DNA from: Clostridium sp. 1001275B_160808_H3
GTDB taxonomy: Bacteria > Bacillota > Clostridia > Clostridiales > Clostridiaceae
Direction: 5' to 3'
Length of the DNA: 64,000 bases
NCBI RefSeq assembly: GCF_015550425.1
Contig: NZ_JADNAT010000001.1
Coordinates: 233,928 to 297,927, forward strand
Every line of letters begins with the position of its first letter. Position 1 is the first letter of the stretch. A model generated the notes under the pieces. It searched no databases. It was not told the origin of the DNA and was given only the letters and a program-made list of their open reading frames with translations. Position numbers and translations under genes: made by a program. Positions 45,176 to 53,713 of the stretch are shown piece by piece.

Positions 45176-46105
45176 CTAATTATATATATCTAACATATTT
45201 TTTATTCTTTTAATAAGTTCTTGTCGTATACTAATAGGTTCTAAGCATTCACATTTATTACCAAAACCAAGCAAAAGATTGTATCCAAAATCATCATTAA
45301 TAAATGGAAAATCTATAAGTAATTTATTATTTTTATAGGTCTTAATATTTTCCTCACCACAATGCTCTATCATTTTTTCTCTAAGGGATTCGTCCACTAA
45401 AAGTTTTATCATAATAATATTTTTTTCTATGTAGTCCCAAGAACCTAATGATCTTAAATTAAATTCCCTTGTAATAAAGCTTTCTTCAATAACCTTAAGT
45501 TCTGAAATACGAGATAGCTTAAACACACGAAAATCTTGTTTTGAAATACAATACCCTTGTAAATACCAATTTAATTCCTTTAATATCAACTGATAAGGCT
45601 CAACTTTTCTGTTACTCTTTTTGCCATTACTATCAAAATAATTGAAGATTAAAATCTTTTTATCATTCATAGCCTTTTTAATCTCTTCAAGATTAGTTTT
45701 GAAATCTTTATTTCCTATCCATGGAGTAAGATCAATAGAAACTTGATTTGATTTTAACTCTACCTCTTTCATATGCTCCTCTGGAAGTAATGCTTTTATC
45801 TTTGCTAAAGTGCCTCTAATTTCCTCCTTTGAAAAGGTAGATGATATACTACTAAGACCTATTAAAAGCGTTGCTATATCCGATTTGGTAAAAATCTTTT
45901 TATCTATCTTATACTCATCCATAATTCCAATCCCACCATTAACTCCAGGATATGTGACTATAGGAACCCCGGCTAAACTTATCGCTTCTATATCTCTATA
46001 TATAGTTCTTGGTGTTACTTCAAACATTTCTGCAAGCTCTGATGCACTTATCTTTTTACGTTCTAGTAATATCATTATAATTGATACAAGCCTATCTATC
46101 TTCAA
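45176..46105 (-). CDS. WYL-domain transcriptional regulator (YafY/DeoR-type HTH)
   Basis: The 309-residue protein has an N-terminal HTH (about 1-60: KISASELAEMFEVTPRTIYR) and a WYL domain (about 140-225) with the K-x-x-L-x-Y/W-Y core (ILKELNWYLQGYCISKQDFR) and the DxR element (FRVFKLSRIS). WYL regulators sense nucleic-acid-type or other ligands. The start is TTG, 7 bases after AGGTG. It is divergent from the flavoprotein gene at 46253 and shares with it a palindromic promoter, so it very probably controls that gene and itself. Ligand unknown. Confidence 0.88.
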   Translation of the reverse strand: MKIDRLVSIIMILLERKKISASELAEMFEVTPRTIYRDIEAISLAGVPIVTYPGVNGGIGIMDEYKIDKKIFTKSDIATLLIGLSSISSTFSKEEIRGTLAKIKALLPEEHMKEVELKSNQVSIDLTPWIGNKDFKTNLEEIKKAMNDKKILIFNYFDSNGKKSNRKVEPYQLILKELNWYLQGYCISKQDFRVFKLSRISELKVIEESFITREFNLRSLGSWDYIEKNIIMIKLLVDESLREKMIEHCGEENIKTYKNNKLLIDFPFINDDFGYNLLLGFGNKCECLEPISIRQELIKRIKNMLDIYN

Positions 46106-46138
46106 TTGAAATCACCTCTTATTTATCATCCCATATTT

Positions 46139-46200
46139 AAATTTATTTTATCATATAACCATGACATAATGATGTCATGGTTATATGATAAAATAAATTT
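46139..46200. promoter_or_regulatory. Symmetric divergent promoter in a 29-bp perfect inverted repeat
   Basis: 46139-46167 is the exact complement of 46172-46200. On the plus strand ATGACA (46161-46166), 17 bp, TATGAT (46184-46189) form a promoter. By symmetry the minus strand has ATGACA (46173-46178) and TATGAT (46150-46155). The two -35 boxes lie side by side at the dyad centre, the natural binding place for a dimeric regulator. Confidence 0.8.
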
Positions 46201-46252
46201 ACATTGATCAATGAGTATTGATAATAAAAATAACTTAAAAAGGAGAATTAAA

Positions 46253-46681
46253 ATGGAATTAATACAAGAATTCATTAGAGTAATAAATGAAACGAATAGG
46301 ATTGCCTTAGCAACTAGTGTAGATAATATACCAAATGTTAGAATAGTAAACTTTTGTAATAACCCTCAAAATAAAGGTGTTGTATACTTTTCATCCTTTA
46401 GAAGCCATCCAAAGACATTGGAACTTTCACAAAATAATATAGTAACATTTACAACAATCCCTTTATCACTTGAAAGCAGTGAGCATATTAGAGTAAAGAA
46501 TGCTACAGTCAAAAAAAGTAATTTAACAATATATGAATTAAAGGATGAGTTTACAAAAAAACTACCAGGCTATGATGATATAATAGAAAAATTTGGAGAA
46601 ATGTTAGATGTTTATGAAATTAGTTTTAATGAAGCTACTGTAGTTTTAGACCTGGGTAAAGGTGGCAAAATAACTTTATAA
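46253..46681 (+). CDS. Pyridoxamine 5'-phosphate oxidase-like flavoprotein
   Basis: A 142-residue FMN-binding split-barrel protein (NRIALATSVDNIPNVRIVNF; VVYFSSFRSHPKTLELSQN; HIRVKNATVKKS). ATG at 46253 is chosen for the AAGGAG 7 bases upstream; an in-frame ATG at 46211 lacks a ribosome binding site. Family members reduce or bind flavins, haem or nitro/quinone compounds; the substrate is not visible. It is divergent from a WYL regulator, a frequent pairing in Firmicutes. Confidence 0.85.
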   Translation: MELIQEFIRVINETNRIALATSVDNIPNVRIVNFCNNPQNKGVVYFSSFRSHPKTLELSQNNIVTFTTIPLSLESSEHIRVKNATVKKSNLTIYELKDEFTKKLPGYDDIIEKFGEMLDVYEISFNEATVVLDLGKGGKITL

Positions 46682-46782
46682 GAACACTCTTATAATTTTA
46701 CAACGGAGTTTTTTCTATTTCTACTCACCGCTAGAAGCTTTCCGGAACCACAGGTCGAACCTATGGTATTCTAAATACAAAA

Positions 46783-46811
46783 ATATGGAGCTGTTACAAA
46801 CAGCTCCATAT
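46783..46811 (-). terminator. Hairpin at the end of the nucleoside transporter operon
   Basis: A perfect 13-bp stem (46783-46795 with 46799-46811) with an ACA loop; TATTTTTG follows on the minus strand. The bases 46730-46775 carry a more GC-rich stretch with a T-arm-like GGTTCGA on the minus strand; see rejected items. Confidence 0.75.
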
Positions 46812-46883
46812 ACTTAATGCATGATTAATACTCTTAAAATTTTGAATTTAAAAATCCTTTAAAATATAAATTTAAATATTATA

Positions 46884-47678
46884 TTAAAACTTAACGTATG
46901 TTAAAAATTCACTTTTCTCTAAAGCATCTATAACTTCTACAAACATTTCACCATTTTCATATCTACAAAGATTACATCTAGTTTCCTCTTCAAATCTAAC
47001 ACTTCCATCATATTCATCATATCCAACGAAAGAAAGACTCCCTGATGTAAAGTAAGGTTTTCCAGCAAAAATTCCTTTGTAAGGATGATGTGTATGTCCA
47101 GAAAATATACCCTTAATCTTACTTTTATTAATAATTTCTTCAAACTCTCTATTAAAACTAACAGATGGTAAATTAAATTGTTCTTTTAAAAGATGATGAT
47201 GAAGCATGAGAATTACATCCTGTTTTGAAGATTTCTCTAATTCATTCTTTAGCCATTTACATCTGTCTAAATTTATAATTCCATTACTATTATGATATTC
47301 AGAATTATCAAAGCTTATTATCTTAAGATCTCCTATTTCCATAGTAGTATTATAAGGCTCATCCTTTGATTCTTCATTAAACCATCCTTTATAAAACTCC
47401 TTTTTATTATCATGATTTCCCAATGTAACGATATAAGGAATTTCTCCAAATAAACTATCTAAGTTTTCTTTTAGACATCTGTAATCATCACTTTTTCCCG
47501 ATTCAACTAGATCCCCAGTAATCATAATAAAATCTAAAGTACTTTTATCTACTTTTTCTAATACTCTTTTTATTTGAATAATTGGGTTAGTCATATTATT
47601 AAAAATTGAATTATATCCAGAATCCTCTTTTTTATATTCTCTTAAGAAATGAACATCTGATAAGTGTAAAAATATCAT
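46884..47678 (-). CDS. Metallophosphoesterase (CpdA-like), transporter-coupled
   Basis: The 264-residue calcineurin-like phosphoesterase shows all metal motifs: DVH (LHLSDVHF), GD (MITGDLVES), GNHD (VTLGNHDNK), MLHHHLL and GHTHH. CpdA-like enzymes hydrolyse cyclic nucleotides or other phosphodiesters. It starts one base after the stop of the second nucleoside permease gene and is surely the last gene of that operon. A role in producing nucleosides from nucleotides, or in quenching a cyclic-nucleotide signal that controls the operon, is inference. No signal peptide, so cytoplasmic. Confidence 0.87.
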   Translation of the reverse strand: MIFLHLSDVHFLREYKKEDSGYNSIFNNMTNPIIQIKRVLEKVDKSTLDFIMITGDLVESGKSDDYRCLKENLDSLFGEIPYIVTLGNHDNKKEFYKGWFNEESKDEPYNTTMEIGDLKIISFDNSEYHNSNGIINLDRCKWLKNELEKSSKQDVILMLHHHLLKEQFNLPSVSFNREFEEIINKSKIKGIFSGHTHHPYKGIFAGKPYFTSGSLSFVGYDEYDGSVRFEEETRCNLCRYENGEMFVEVIDALEKSEFLTYVKF

Positions 47679-47679
47679 G

Positions 47680-48594
47680 CTACACCTTTTTAACCTTCTT
47701 TTTTCTATTCCTTATGCTAAATATAACCAAAGCAACTACTGTAGCTACATACGGAATAGATGCTGTTATTTGTGTTTTTAAAGATGTATTTTGAAGTACA
47801 TTTCCTGCTGCTTGTGAAAATCCAAAGAATAAACTTGATAATAATACTCCTATCGGATTTGATCTTCCTAAATTATTTGCGGCCATGGCTATATATCCAC
47901 GTCCTGAAGTTATATTTTGTATAAATAAAGTTACACTTCCCATTGATAGTAAAACTCCGCCTAGACCACATAATAAACCTGATAAACTTATTGTAAGGAA
48001 TTGATATTTTTCTACTGGAGTTCCAAGACTTCTTGCTGCTTCTTTATTTATTCCTATTGCTCTTAATCTATATCCTAAAACTGTTTTATATAAAAATATA
48101 TGCATTCCAATCGCTAGTATAAATGCTAAATAATCAATTATTGTTAAACCTGAAAGCATCGTTCCAAGTACTGGTATATCCTTAACAAAAGGTATGTCTA
48201 TCTTTGTAAGACTAACTAAGCTTGGATCAGTAAATACTCCTTTAGTCTTAAATATTATATAAAGTAAATATGTAGTTACGCCACCCATCATCGTATTAGT
48301 CGCCATACCAACAACAACTGGAGAAGCCTCTAGCTTAATGATACAAAAACCAACTATTGCTGAAACAATCATTCCACTTATTGCTCCTGCAAGGATAGAT
48401 AAAAATACATTATGAGTATAGTAATTAGCAACAATACTAAAAAATGCTCCTGTTAGCATAGTTCCTTCCATTGCAATATTAAAAATACGAACTTTAGTAC
48501 ATATTGCTGCTGCAAGAGTTACTAATAAAATAGGTGTCATCATACGAATAGTAGAGTTTACTACTACTGCTAAATAATCTATATTCAATTCCAT
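47680..48594 (-). CDS. Nucleoside ABC transporter permease, NupC/YufQ type
   Basis: A 304-residue permease with about eight to nine hydrophobic segments. ICTKVRIFNIAMEGTMLTGAF and the EAARSLGTP-containing loop (RAIGINKEAARSLGTP) are typical of RbsC-like purine/nucleoside importers. Its stop lies one base before the phosphoesterase gene. It pairs with the larger permease at 48597, giving the two-permease arrangement of the BmpA-NupABC type system. Confidence 0.9.
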   Translation of the reverse strand: MELNIDYLAVVVNSTIRMMTPILLVTLAAAICTKVRIFNIAMEGTMLTGAFFSIVANYYTHNVFLSILAGAISGMIVSAIVGFCIIKLEASPVVVGMATNTMMGGVTTYLLYIIFKTKGVFTDPSLVSLTKIDIPFVKDIPVLGTMLSGLTIIDYLAFILAIGMHIFLYKTVLGYRLRAIGINKEAARSLGTPVEKYQFLTISLSGLLCGLGGVLLSMGSVTLFIQNITSGRGYIAMAANNLGRSNPIGVLLSSLFFGFSQAAGNVLQNTSLKTQITASIPYVATVVALVIFSIRNRKKKVKKV

Positions 48595-48596
48595 TT

Positions 48597-49688
48597 TTAT
48601 TGAACTCCTTCCTTAGTTGATATATTTTTCTTTTTCTTATACCACTTAACCACAAACTTTGCAGTAATTAATAAAGTTATAATTCCTTGAATAATTGTAG
48701 TTACTTCTGATGGCACTCCCATACTTCTTTCTATTGTGCTACCACCTGTTGTAATCCCAGCCAAGAATATAGCACTAATTAAAATACCAATAGGATGATT
48801 GCTAGACATTAATGAGGCTATAATACCTGTCCATGCATATCCTGGAGATGTTATCATAGAGTCTACATAACGATATCTTGAACCTAAAACCTCACAAGCG
48901 CCTCCAAGACCTGCTATAGCTCCACTTAACATTAATACAAAGTACATCATCTTTGTACTATTAATTCCACCATAATTTGCAAAGTTTGAATTTAATCCTC
49001 CCATTTTGGCCTTGTATCCAAAGCTTGTCTTCTTCATGATAAATAGTATTAATAATACTACAATTAATGCAATTACAAATCCCCAATGTAATGAATAACC
49101 CTTAAATATCTTGGGTAGTATTGTATCTGTTAACTTTTGTGTTTGAATAGCAGAAGAATCTACTGCTAATGGATCTTTTACTACATATGTTGTAAAATAT
49201 GATGCAATATAATCTGCAACATAATTAAGCATAAGAGTTATTATAAGTAAATCAAGCTTAAATCTCTCACTTAAATAAGCAGAAAGCATTGAATATAATA
49301 TCCCTACCACTGCCCCTGTAATAAGAGCTACAATTACAACAAATACTGCTGGTCCTGGGCAATTAGCAGCCACAACTGCTGATGTAAATGCTCCTAAAAC
49401 CATTTGTCCTGCTGCACCAAGACTTGAGTATCCAGATCCCCAAGCTAAGGCTCCTGCAAGACCAGCAAAAATAATAGGAACTGAACGTGTTAAAGTAGTT
49501 GTTAAATAGTACAGTGAACCGAATCCACCTTTAAACATTCCTATAATTGCTTCAAAAGGATTAAATCCTGAAAAAGCAATAATTACTCCACCTAATATTA
49601 ATCCAACAACTATTGCTTGTAATGGATGTTTTAATGGTTCAAATAAAGTAATAAATTTACTTTTTGCTAATGAACTTTTACTTTTCAT
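48597..49688 (-). CDS. Nucleoside ABC transporter permease, NupB/YufP type
   Basis: A 363-residue permease with nine to ten hydrophobic segments. The segment WGSGYSSLGAAGQMVLGAF and the cytoplasmic loop AKMGGLNSNFANYGG match YufP-like permeases, here without a strict EAA motif. Its ATG overlaps the ATPase stop by 11 bases; two bases separate it from the next permease gene. All four transporter genes are in one unit. Confidence 0.9.
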   Translation of the reverse strand: MKSKSSLAKSKFITLFEPLKHPLQAIVVGLILGGVIIAFSGFNPFEAIIGMFKGGFGSLYYLTTTLTRSVPIIFAGLAGALAWGSGYSSLGAAGQMVLGAFTSAVVAANCPGPAVFVVIVALITGAVVGILYSMLSAYLSERFKLDLLIITLMLNYVADYIASYFTTYVVKDPLAVDSSAIQTQKLTDTILPKIFKGYSLHWGFVIALIVVLLILFIMKKTSFGYKAKMGGLNSNFANYGGINSTKMMYFVLMLSGAIAGLGGACEVLGSRYRYVDSMITSPGYAWTGIIASLMSSNHPIGILISAIFLAGITTGGSTIERSMGVPSEVTTIIQGIITLLITAKFVVKWYKKKKNISTKEGVQ

Positions 49689-51186
49689 TTGTTTTTCCTC
49701 CTACCATTAAAAGACCAAGTCTTTTTTCATCGATACTTCCTCTTTTAAATTCTCCAGCAATTTCGCCTTCATAAATAACATAAATTCTATCACTTAAGCT
49801 CATTATTTCGCTTAATTCTGAAGAAACTAGTAAAACACTATCTCCATTATTTCTTTTTTCCACAAGTTGGTCATGAATAAACTCCATAGCTCCAATATCT
49901 ATTCCTCTTGTTGGTTCACATGCAATAAGAAGCGGTGTGTCCATAGCAATTTCTCTTGCTACAATAAGTTTTTGTGCATTACCACCTGAAAGTTCTTTAA
50001 TCTTTTGATTAGGCGAATCAGCTTTCACAAGGAATTTAGAAATTAATTCTGTTGCGTGGCTTGTAACCTTTTTAATATTTAATATTCCTCTTTTTGAGAA
50101 CCCATCTTTATCTTCAAATCCCATTAAAGCATTTTCTGATAAAGTAGCTTCTGGTGCACTTCCCCAGAAATATCTATCTTCTGGAATATGTGCAATTCCT
50201 GCATCCCTAATTTCCATTACCTTTTTATTTGTAATATTCTTTTCATTAAGTATTACTTCTCCTGAATCCACGTGATCAAGACCAGTTATACATCTTATAA
50301 GCTCTGATTGACCATTTCCTGATACACCTGCGATACCTACAATCTCGCCCTTTTTTATATGTAAATTAATCTTATTTAATATTTTCTTTTGGTGTTCTCC
50401 ATTTAAAGTTAAATCTTTAACTTCTAATACTAATTCATTTGTCTCTTTATCTGGAATTACTCTTGTTAATATTTGTCTTCCAACCATTAGATAAGATAAT
50501 TCTTCTATGTTTGTATCCTTTTTAAGTTTTTCTGCTACTACTTCCCCAGATCTCATTACTACAACTCTATCTGAAACTTCCATAACTTCATTTAATTTAT
50601 GAGTAATAATAATTATACTTTTTCCTAGCTTAGCTAATTGTTTCATTGTTTTTAAAAGCTCGTCTACCTCAATAGGAGTTAGAACTGCTGATGGCTCATC
50701 AAATATAATAATATCTGCATTTTGATATAGAATTTTTAAAATTTCAACACGTTGTTGAAGTCCAACAGGACAATCTTCTATAATAGCCTTTGGATCAACC
50801 TTTAACATATATTTCTTAGAAAGTTCTTCTACTACTTCAATATTCTTCTTGTAATCAAAGAACACTCCATTTTTAATTTCATTCTTATAAACTATATTTT
50901 CTGCAATTGTCATTGAATTAAAAAGCATGAAATGTTGTTGAACCATTCCAATCCCTTGTTCCATAGCATCTGAAGGATTATGAAAGTCCATCTTTTTTCC
51001 ATTAATATATATTTCACCTGAATCTGGTCTTTCTAATCCATAGAGTATTTTCATTATTGTCGATTTTCCAGCTCCATTTTCACCTACTATAGCCAGAATT
51101 TCACCCTTGTTAAGATTTATATTTATCCCATTATTAGCTAATACATTTCCATATTTTTTAACAATATTTTTCATTTCTAAAAGCAT
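49678..51186 (-). CDS. Nucleoside ABC transporter ATPase with duplicated domains, NupA/YufO type
   Basis: The 502-residue protein has two ABC domains in tandem, as sugar and nucleoside importers of this class do. Domain 1 has Walker A GENGAGKS (about 34) and the degenerate signature CPVGLQQRVEILK; domain 2 has GVSGNGQSE (a weak Walker A, about 288) and LSGGNAQKLIVARE. The asymmetric degeneration is normal for this family. It lies 96 bases after the binding-protein gene and overlaps the first permease gene. Confidence 0.93.
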   Translation of the reverse strand: MLLEMKNIVKKYGNVLANNGININLNKGEILAIVGENGAGKSTIMKILYGLERPDSGEIYINGKKMDFHNPSDAMEQGIGMVQQHFMLFNSMTIAENIVYKNEIKNGVFFDYKKNIEVVEELSKKYMLKVDPKAIIEDCPVGLQQRVEILKILYQNADIIIFDEPSAVLTPIEVDELLKTMKQLAKLGKSIIIITHKLNEVMEVSDRVVVMRSGEVVAEKLKKDTNIEELSYLMVGRQILTRVIPDKETNELVLEVKDLTLNGEHQKKILNKINLHIKKGEIVGIAGVSGNGQSELIRCITGLDHVDSGEVILNEKNITNKKVMEIRDAGIAHIPEDRYFWGSAPEATLSENALMGFEDKDGFSKRGILNIKKVTSHATELISKFLVKADSPNQKIKELSGGNAQKLIVAREIAMDTPLLIACEPTRGIDIGAMEFIHDQLVEKRNNGDSVLLVSSELSEIMSLSDRIYVIYEGEIAGEFKRGSIDEKRLGLLMVGGKTNEK

Positions 51187-51282
51187 AATAAATCTCTTCC
51201 TTTCTAAGTGGTTTCAAGCATAAAACAAGGGCAAAGCAAACTGCTAAAGCCCTTAACTAAATATAATATATCTATTATTTTA

Positions 51283-52353
51283 TTATCTTGAAGCTTCTTC
51301 AGGAACTTCAATTGAAAGCTCTCCTGATATAAATTTGTCAGCTGTTTCTTTTCCTACTGAAATAACTTCATCTGTTATAACATCAGTATTTCTGTAATTC
51401 ATATTTTCTGGAGAAACTCCTACAACTCCAAAAGCACCTTCTTTTAATCCAAGTATTTGTGCTCCACCTTTTAATTCTCCTGCTAAGAATTCATCAACTA
51501 CAGTATTTACACATGCTGCTGTATTCTTTATTAATCCACCAATAATATGTTTATTATCAGCTGTTGTTTGGTCAATGCTTAATCCTGTTGTATAAATAGG
51601 TGTACCTTTCTTTTCTAATTCAAGAGCTGCTTGATATATACCTGAATTTGCACTAGCAGAAACTCCCCCAAATATGAAATTTGCTCCTGCTGCTTTTTGT
51701 TGTAATGCATATTCATATGCTAAGCTTGTATCATTATAAGAGTTTGTATAGTTATACATAAACTTTGCATTTGGATTAACAGATTTTACGCCTTCTGCAA
51801 AACCATATCTATATTTATATGTAGCTTGTGATTGGAATGATGAGACATATCCATATAAACTTTCATTTGGAAAAGCTGTTGCAATCATAGTTCCAAGTAC
51901 ATAACTACCTTCTGCTTCATTAAATCCTATACTTGTAACCTTCTCATTAGAAGCTGTTGTATCTATAACCGCATATTTAGTATTTTCAAATTCATCTGCT
52001 GCTTCACTAAATGGATCTGCTGCTTGCCAACCAATACCTATTATTAAATCATAACCTTCATTTGATGCTGCTCTTGTATTTTCTTCCCAAGCAGCTGTGT
52101 CTGTACATTCAATTGATGTCCATTGGAATCCATACTTATCTGCTGCATCTTTTAATGCATTATAAGCTTGAAGAATAAATTGCTCTGTTCCAATTGTGTC
52201 TGAAATCAATGCTACTCTTAATTTTGAATAATCTCCGTTAGAAAATGCGTTTTCAACTGATGTACCATTAGCTGATGTAGAGCATCCTGCAAAAACAAGA
52301 GTTGACATAATAAATAATAAACAAATAGTAAATTTCTTCATGATTTTTTTCAT
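51283..52353 (-). CDS. BmpA-family nucleoside-binding lipoprotein
   Basis: The 356-residue protein has a lipoprotein signal (VFAGC, C24) and the BMP/PnrA fold (RVALISDTIGTEQFILQAYN; TSIGFNEAEGSYVLGTMIA; GAFGVVGVSPENMN). Family members bind purine or other nucleosides and feed an ABC importer, which matches the genes downstream. It is first in the operon, with ATG after GGAGG. A Crp-type palindrome at 52407-52432 sits exactly at -41.5 of its predicted promoter. Confidence 0.93.
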   Translation of the reverse strand: MKKIMKKFTICLLFIMSTLVFAGCSTSANGTSVENAFSNGDYSKLRVALISDTIGTEQFILQAYNALKDAADKYGFQWTSIECTDTAAWEENTRAASNEGYDLIIGIGWQAADPFSEAADEFENTKYAVIDTTASNEKVTSIGFNEAEGSYVLGTMIATAFPNESLYGYVSSFQSQATYKYRYGFAEGVKSVNPNAKFMYNYTNSYNDTSLAYEYALQQKAAGANFIFGGVSASANSGIYQAALELEKKGTPIYTTGLSIDQTTADNKHIIGGLIKNTAACVNTVVDEFLAGELKGGAQILGLKEGAFGVVGVSPENMNYRNTDVITDEVISVGKETADKFISGELSIEVPEEASR

Positions 52354-52384
52354 AACTCATCCTCCGTATTCAACTTATGCCTTT

Positions 52385-52390
52385 ATTATA
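52385..52390 (-). promoter_or_regulatory. -10 element of the nucleoside operon
   Basis: Minus strand TATAAT, 31 bases before the ATG. The -35 position reads TATTTT, a poor match, suggesting an activator is needed. Predicted start of transcription near 52378. Confidence 0.65.
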
Positions 52391-52406
52391 ATAATTGTTG
52401 AACATA

Positions 52407-52432
52407 AAAAATATGACATAGGTCATATTTTT
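52407..52432. promoter_or_regulatory. Crp/Fnr-type operator centred at -41.5 of bmpA
   Basis: AAAAATATGAC (52407-52417) and its complement (52422-52432) surround a 4-base centre, giving the Crp-like spacing TATGA-N6-TCATA. The centre is 41.5 bases upstream of the predicted transcription start, the class II activator position. The divergent neighbour encodes a Crp/Fnr protein. Confidence 0.72.
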
Positions 52433-52545
52433 CGAAAAAACTATATATTCATATTATTTTTATCAAAAACGTTCGTGATTTTCAACAGGATATTTTTTAC
52501 ACTTTGCTTTATTATTTAATTATCTAATTAAAACCTTTAGACTAA

Positions 52546-52574
52546 TTGAATGCTAAAGAACCTTATGATAAAAT
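52546..52574 (+). promoter_or_regulatory. Sigma-A promoter of the Crp/Fnr gene
   Basis: TTGAAT (52546-52551), 17 bp, TAAAAT (52569-52574), 38 bases before the ATG. Confidence 0.68.
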
Positions 52575-52611
52575 ATTTATTACTTAATAATATTATATAT
52601 TTGGAGGTCTT

Positions 52612-53292
52612 ATGGAAAAAATTGAAAGTAACTCTCTTTTTAATAAATATGTGAGTGAAACTAACATTTTAGATATATTTTCAAATGATATGATTGATAA
52701 AATGGATTTTTTCCATTTCAATAAAGGTGATATATTAATAAATGAAGGTGAATGTTCGGATTATTTGTTTTTTTTGGTCAGCGGGAAAATGAAAGTCTTT
52801 TCTCATTCTAGCTCTGGAAAAGTAATGTTTGTTTCTCATTTTAAATCCCTACAAATTTTAGGAGAAACCTGCAGCCTATGGCAAAAAGCACCTACTGCTT
52901 CAGTTCAAGCTACCACTAATGGATACTGTATAGGAATATCTCTTATAAGATATAGAGAAATTCTTTTAAATGATGTGAAATTTTTAAGATATACTTGTAT
53001 GAACCTTGGCGAGAGGCTTAGCTATATGAATAGTAATACTTGTATCACTATGTTTGATTCATTGGAAAATCGTTTAGCTTCATTTATACTAAAAAACTCT
53101 AAAGATAATATTTTTCACTATAATTTAACTGAATGTGCTGAACTTTTATGTACTAGTTATAGGCATTTATTAAGAGTTCTCAATGCTTTTTGTAATAATG
53201 GTAAGTTAAGTAAAACAGGTAAGTATTATAAAATATTAGATGAAGAGTATTTTATAGAAATTGCTTCTGATTCTTATGATGTGAATTCTTAA
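52612..53292 (+). CDS. Crp/Fnr-family regulator (YeiL-like)
   Basis: The 226-residue protein has a cyclic-nucleotide-binding beta barrel (about 20-130: FHFNKGDILINEGECSDYLF; LQILGETCSLW) and a C-terminal HTH (about 150-215: YNLTECAELLCTSYRHLLRV). It resembles YeiL-type proteins more than Crp: the phosphate-binding cassette of true cAMP receptors (RGE-x-GELAL) is not intact, so the ligand is uncertain. It is divergent from the nucleoside transport operon and is its probable activator. GGAGG is placed properly before the ATG. Confidence 0.87.
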   Translation: MEKIESNSLFNKYVSETNILDIFSNDMIDKMDFFHFNKGDILINEGECSDYLFFLVSGKMKVFSHSSSGKVMFVSHFKSLQILGETCSLWQKAPTASVQATTNGYCIGISLIRYREILLNDVKFLRYTCMNLGERLSYMNSNTCITMFDSLENRLASFILKNSKDNIFHYNLTECAELLCTSYRHLLRVLNAFCNNGKLSKTGKYYKILDEEYFIEIASDSYDVNS

Positions 53293-53399
53293 ATATAATC
53301 TACAGTAACTATATTTATATCTATATTACATAGCATTCAAAATATATTCTTCTTACTTATACGAGAGAATAACAAATTTACATATTTATTATTTTATGT

Positions 53400-53433
53400 T
53401 ACTAGAAATTGCAATTTCTAGTATATTTTTTTC
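53400..53433 (+). terminator. Terminator downstream of the Crp/Fnr gene
   Basis: TACTAGAAATT (53400-53410) pairs with 53413-53423, followed by TATTTTTTTT. It lies 107 bases after the stop. Confidence 0.75.
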
Positions 53434-53560
53434 AAACTTGACAGCAATCTCATATACTATAAACTTTCAAATATATTATTTAATTATATACAACTAAATA
53501 ATATATTTCTACATTAATAAGATATATTAAATATCGGAAATTATATTTATGATAACGCTT

Positions 53561-53607
53561 GTATGGAATTCCTTCATACTTAAATAGAGAACGAAGGAAT
53601 TCTATAC
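53561..53607. repeat. 15-bp inverted repeat in a gene-free gap
   Basis: GTATGGAATTCCTTC (53561-53575) pairs with 53593-53607 with one mismatch. Each arm contains its own GGAATTCC palindrome. The gap 53434-53713 has no ORF I can support. Confidence 0.55.
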
Positions 53608-53713
53608 ACCTATATAACCTCCCCTTGGAGAAGCTAATGTAAAATAAAAAGGATTTATCTTTTATTTAAGTCTAGTAACATATGATCAATTTATAATATA
53701 AGTAATTTCACCT

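Noticed and set aside
46730..46775. GC-richer stretch with GGTTCGA on the minus strand, like a tRNA T-arm or attachment-site remnant
   Set aside because: The stem that should close the T-loop does not pair correctly and no acceptor, D or anticodon arm is present.
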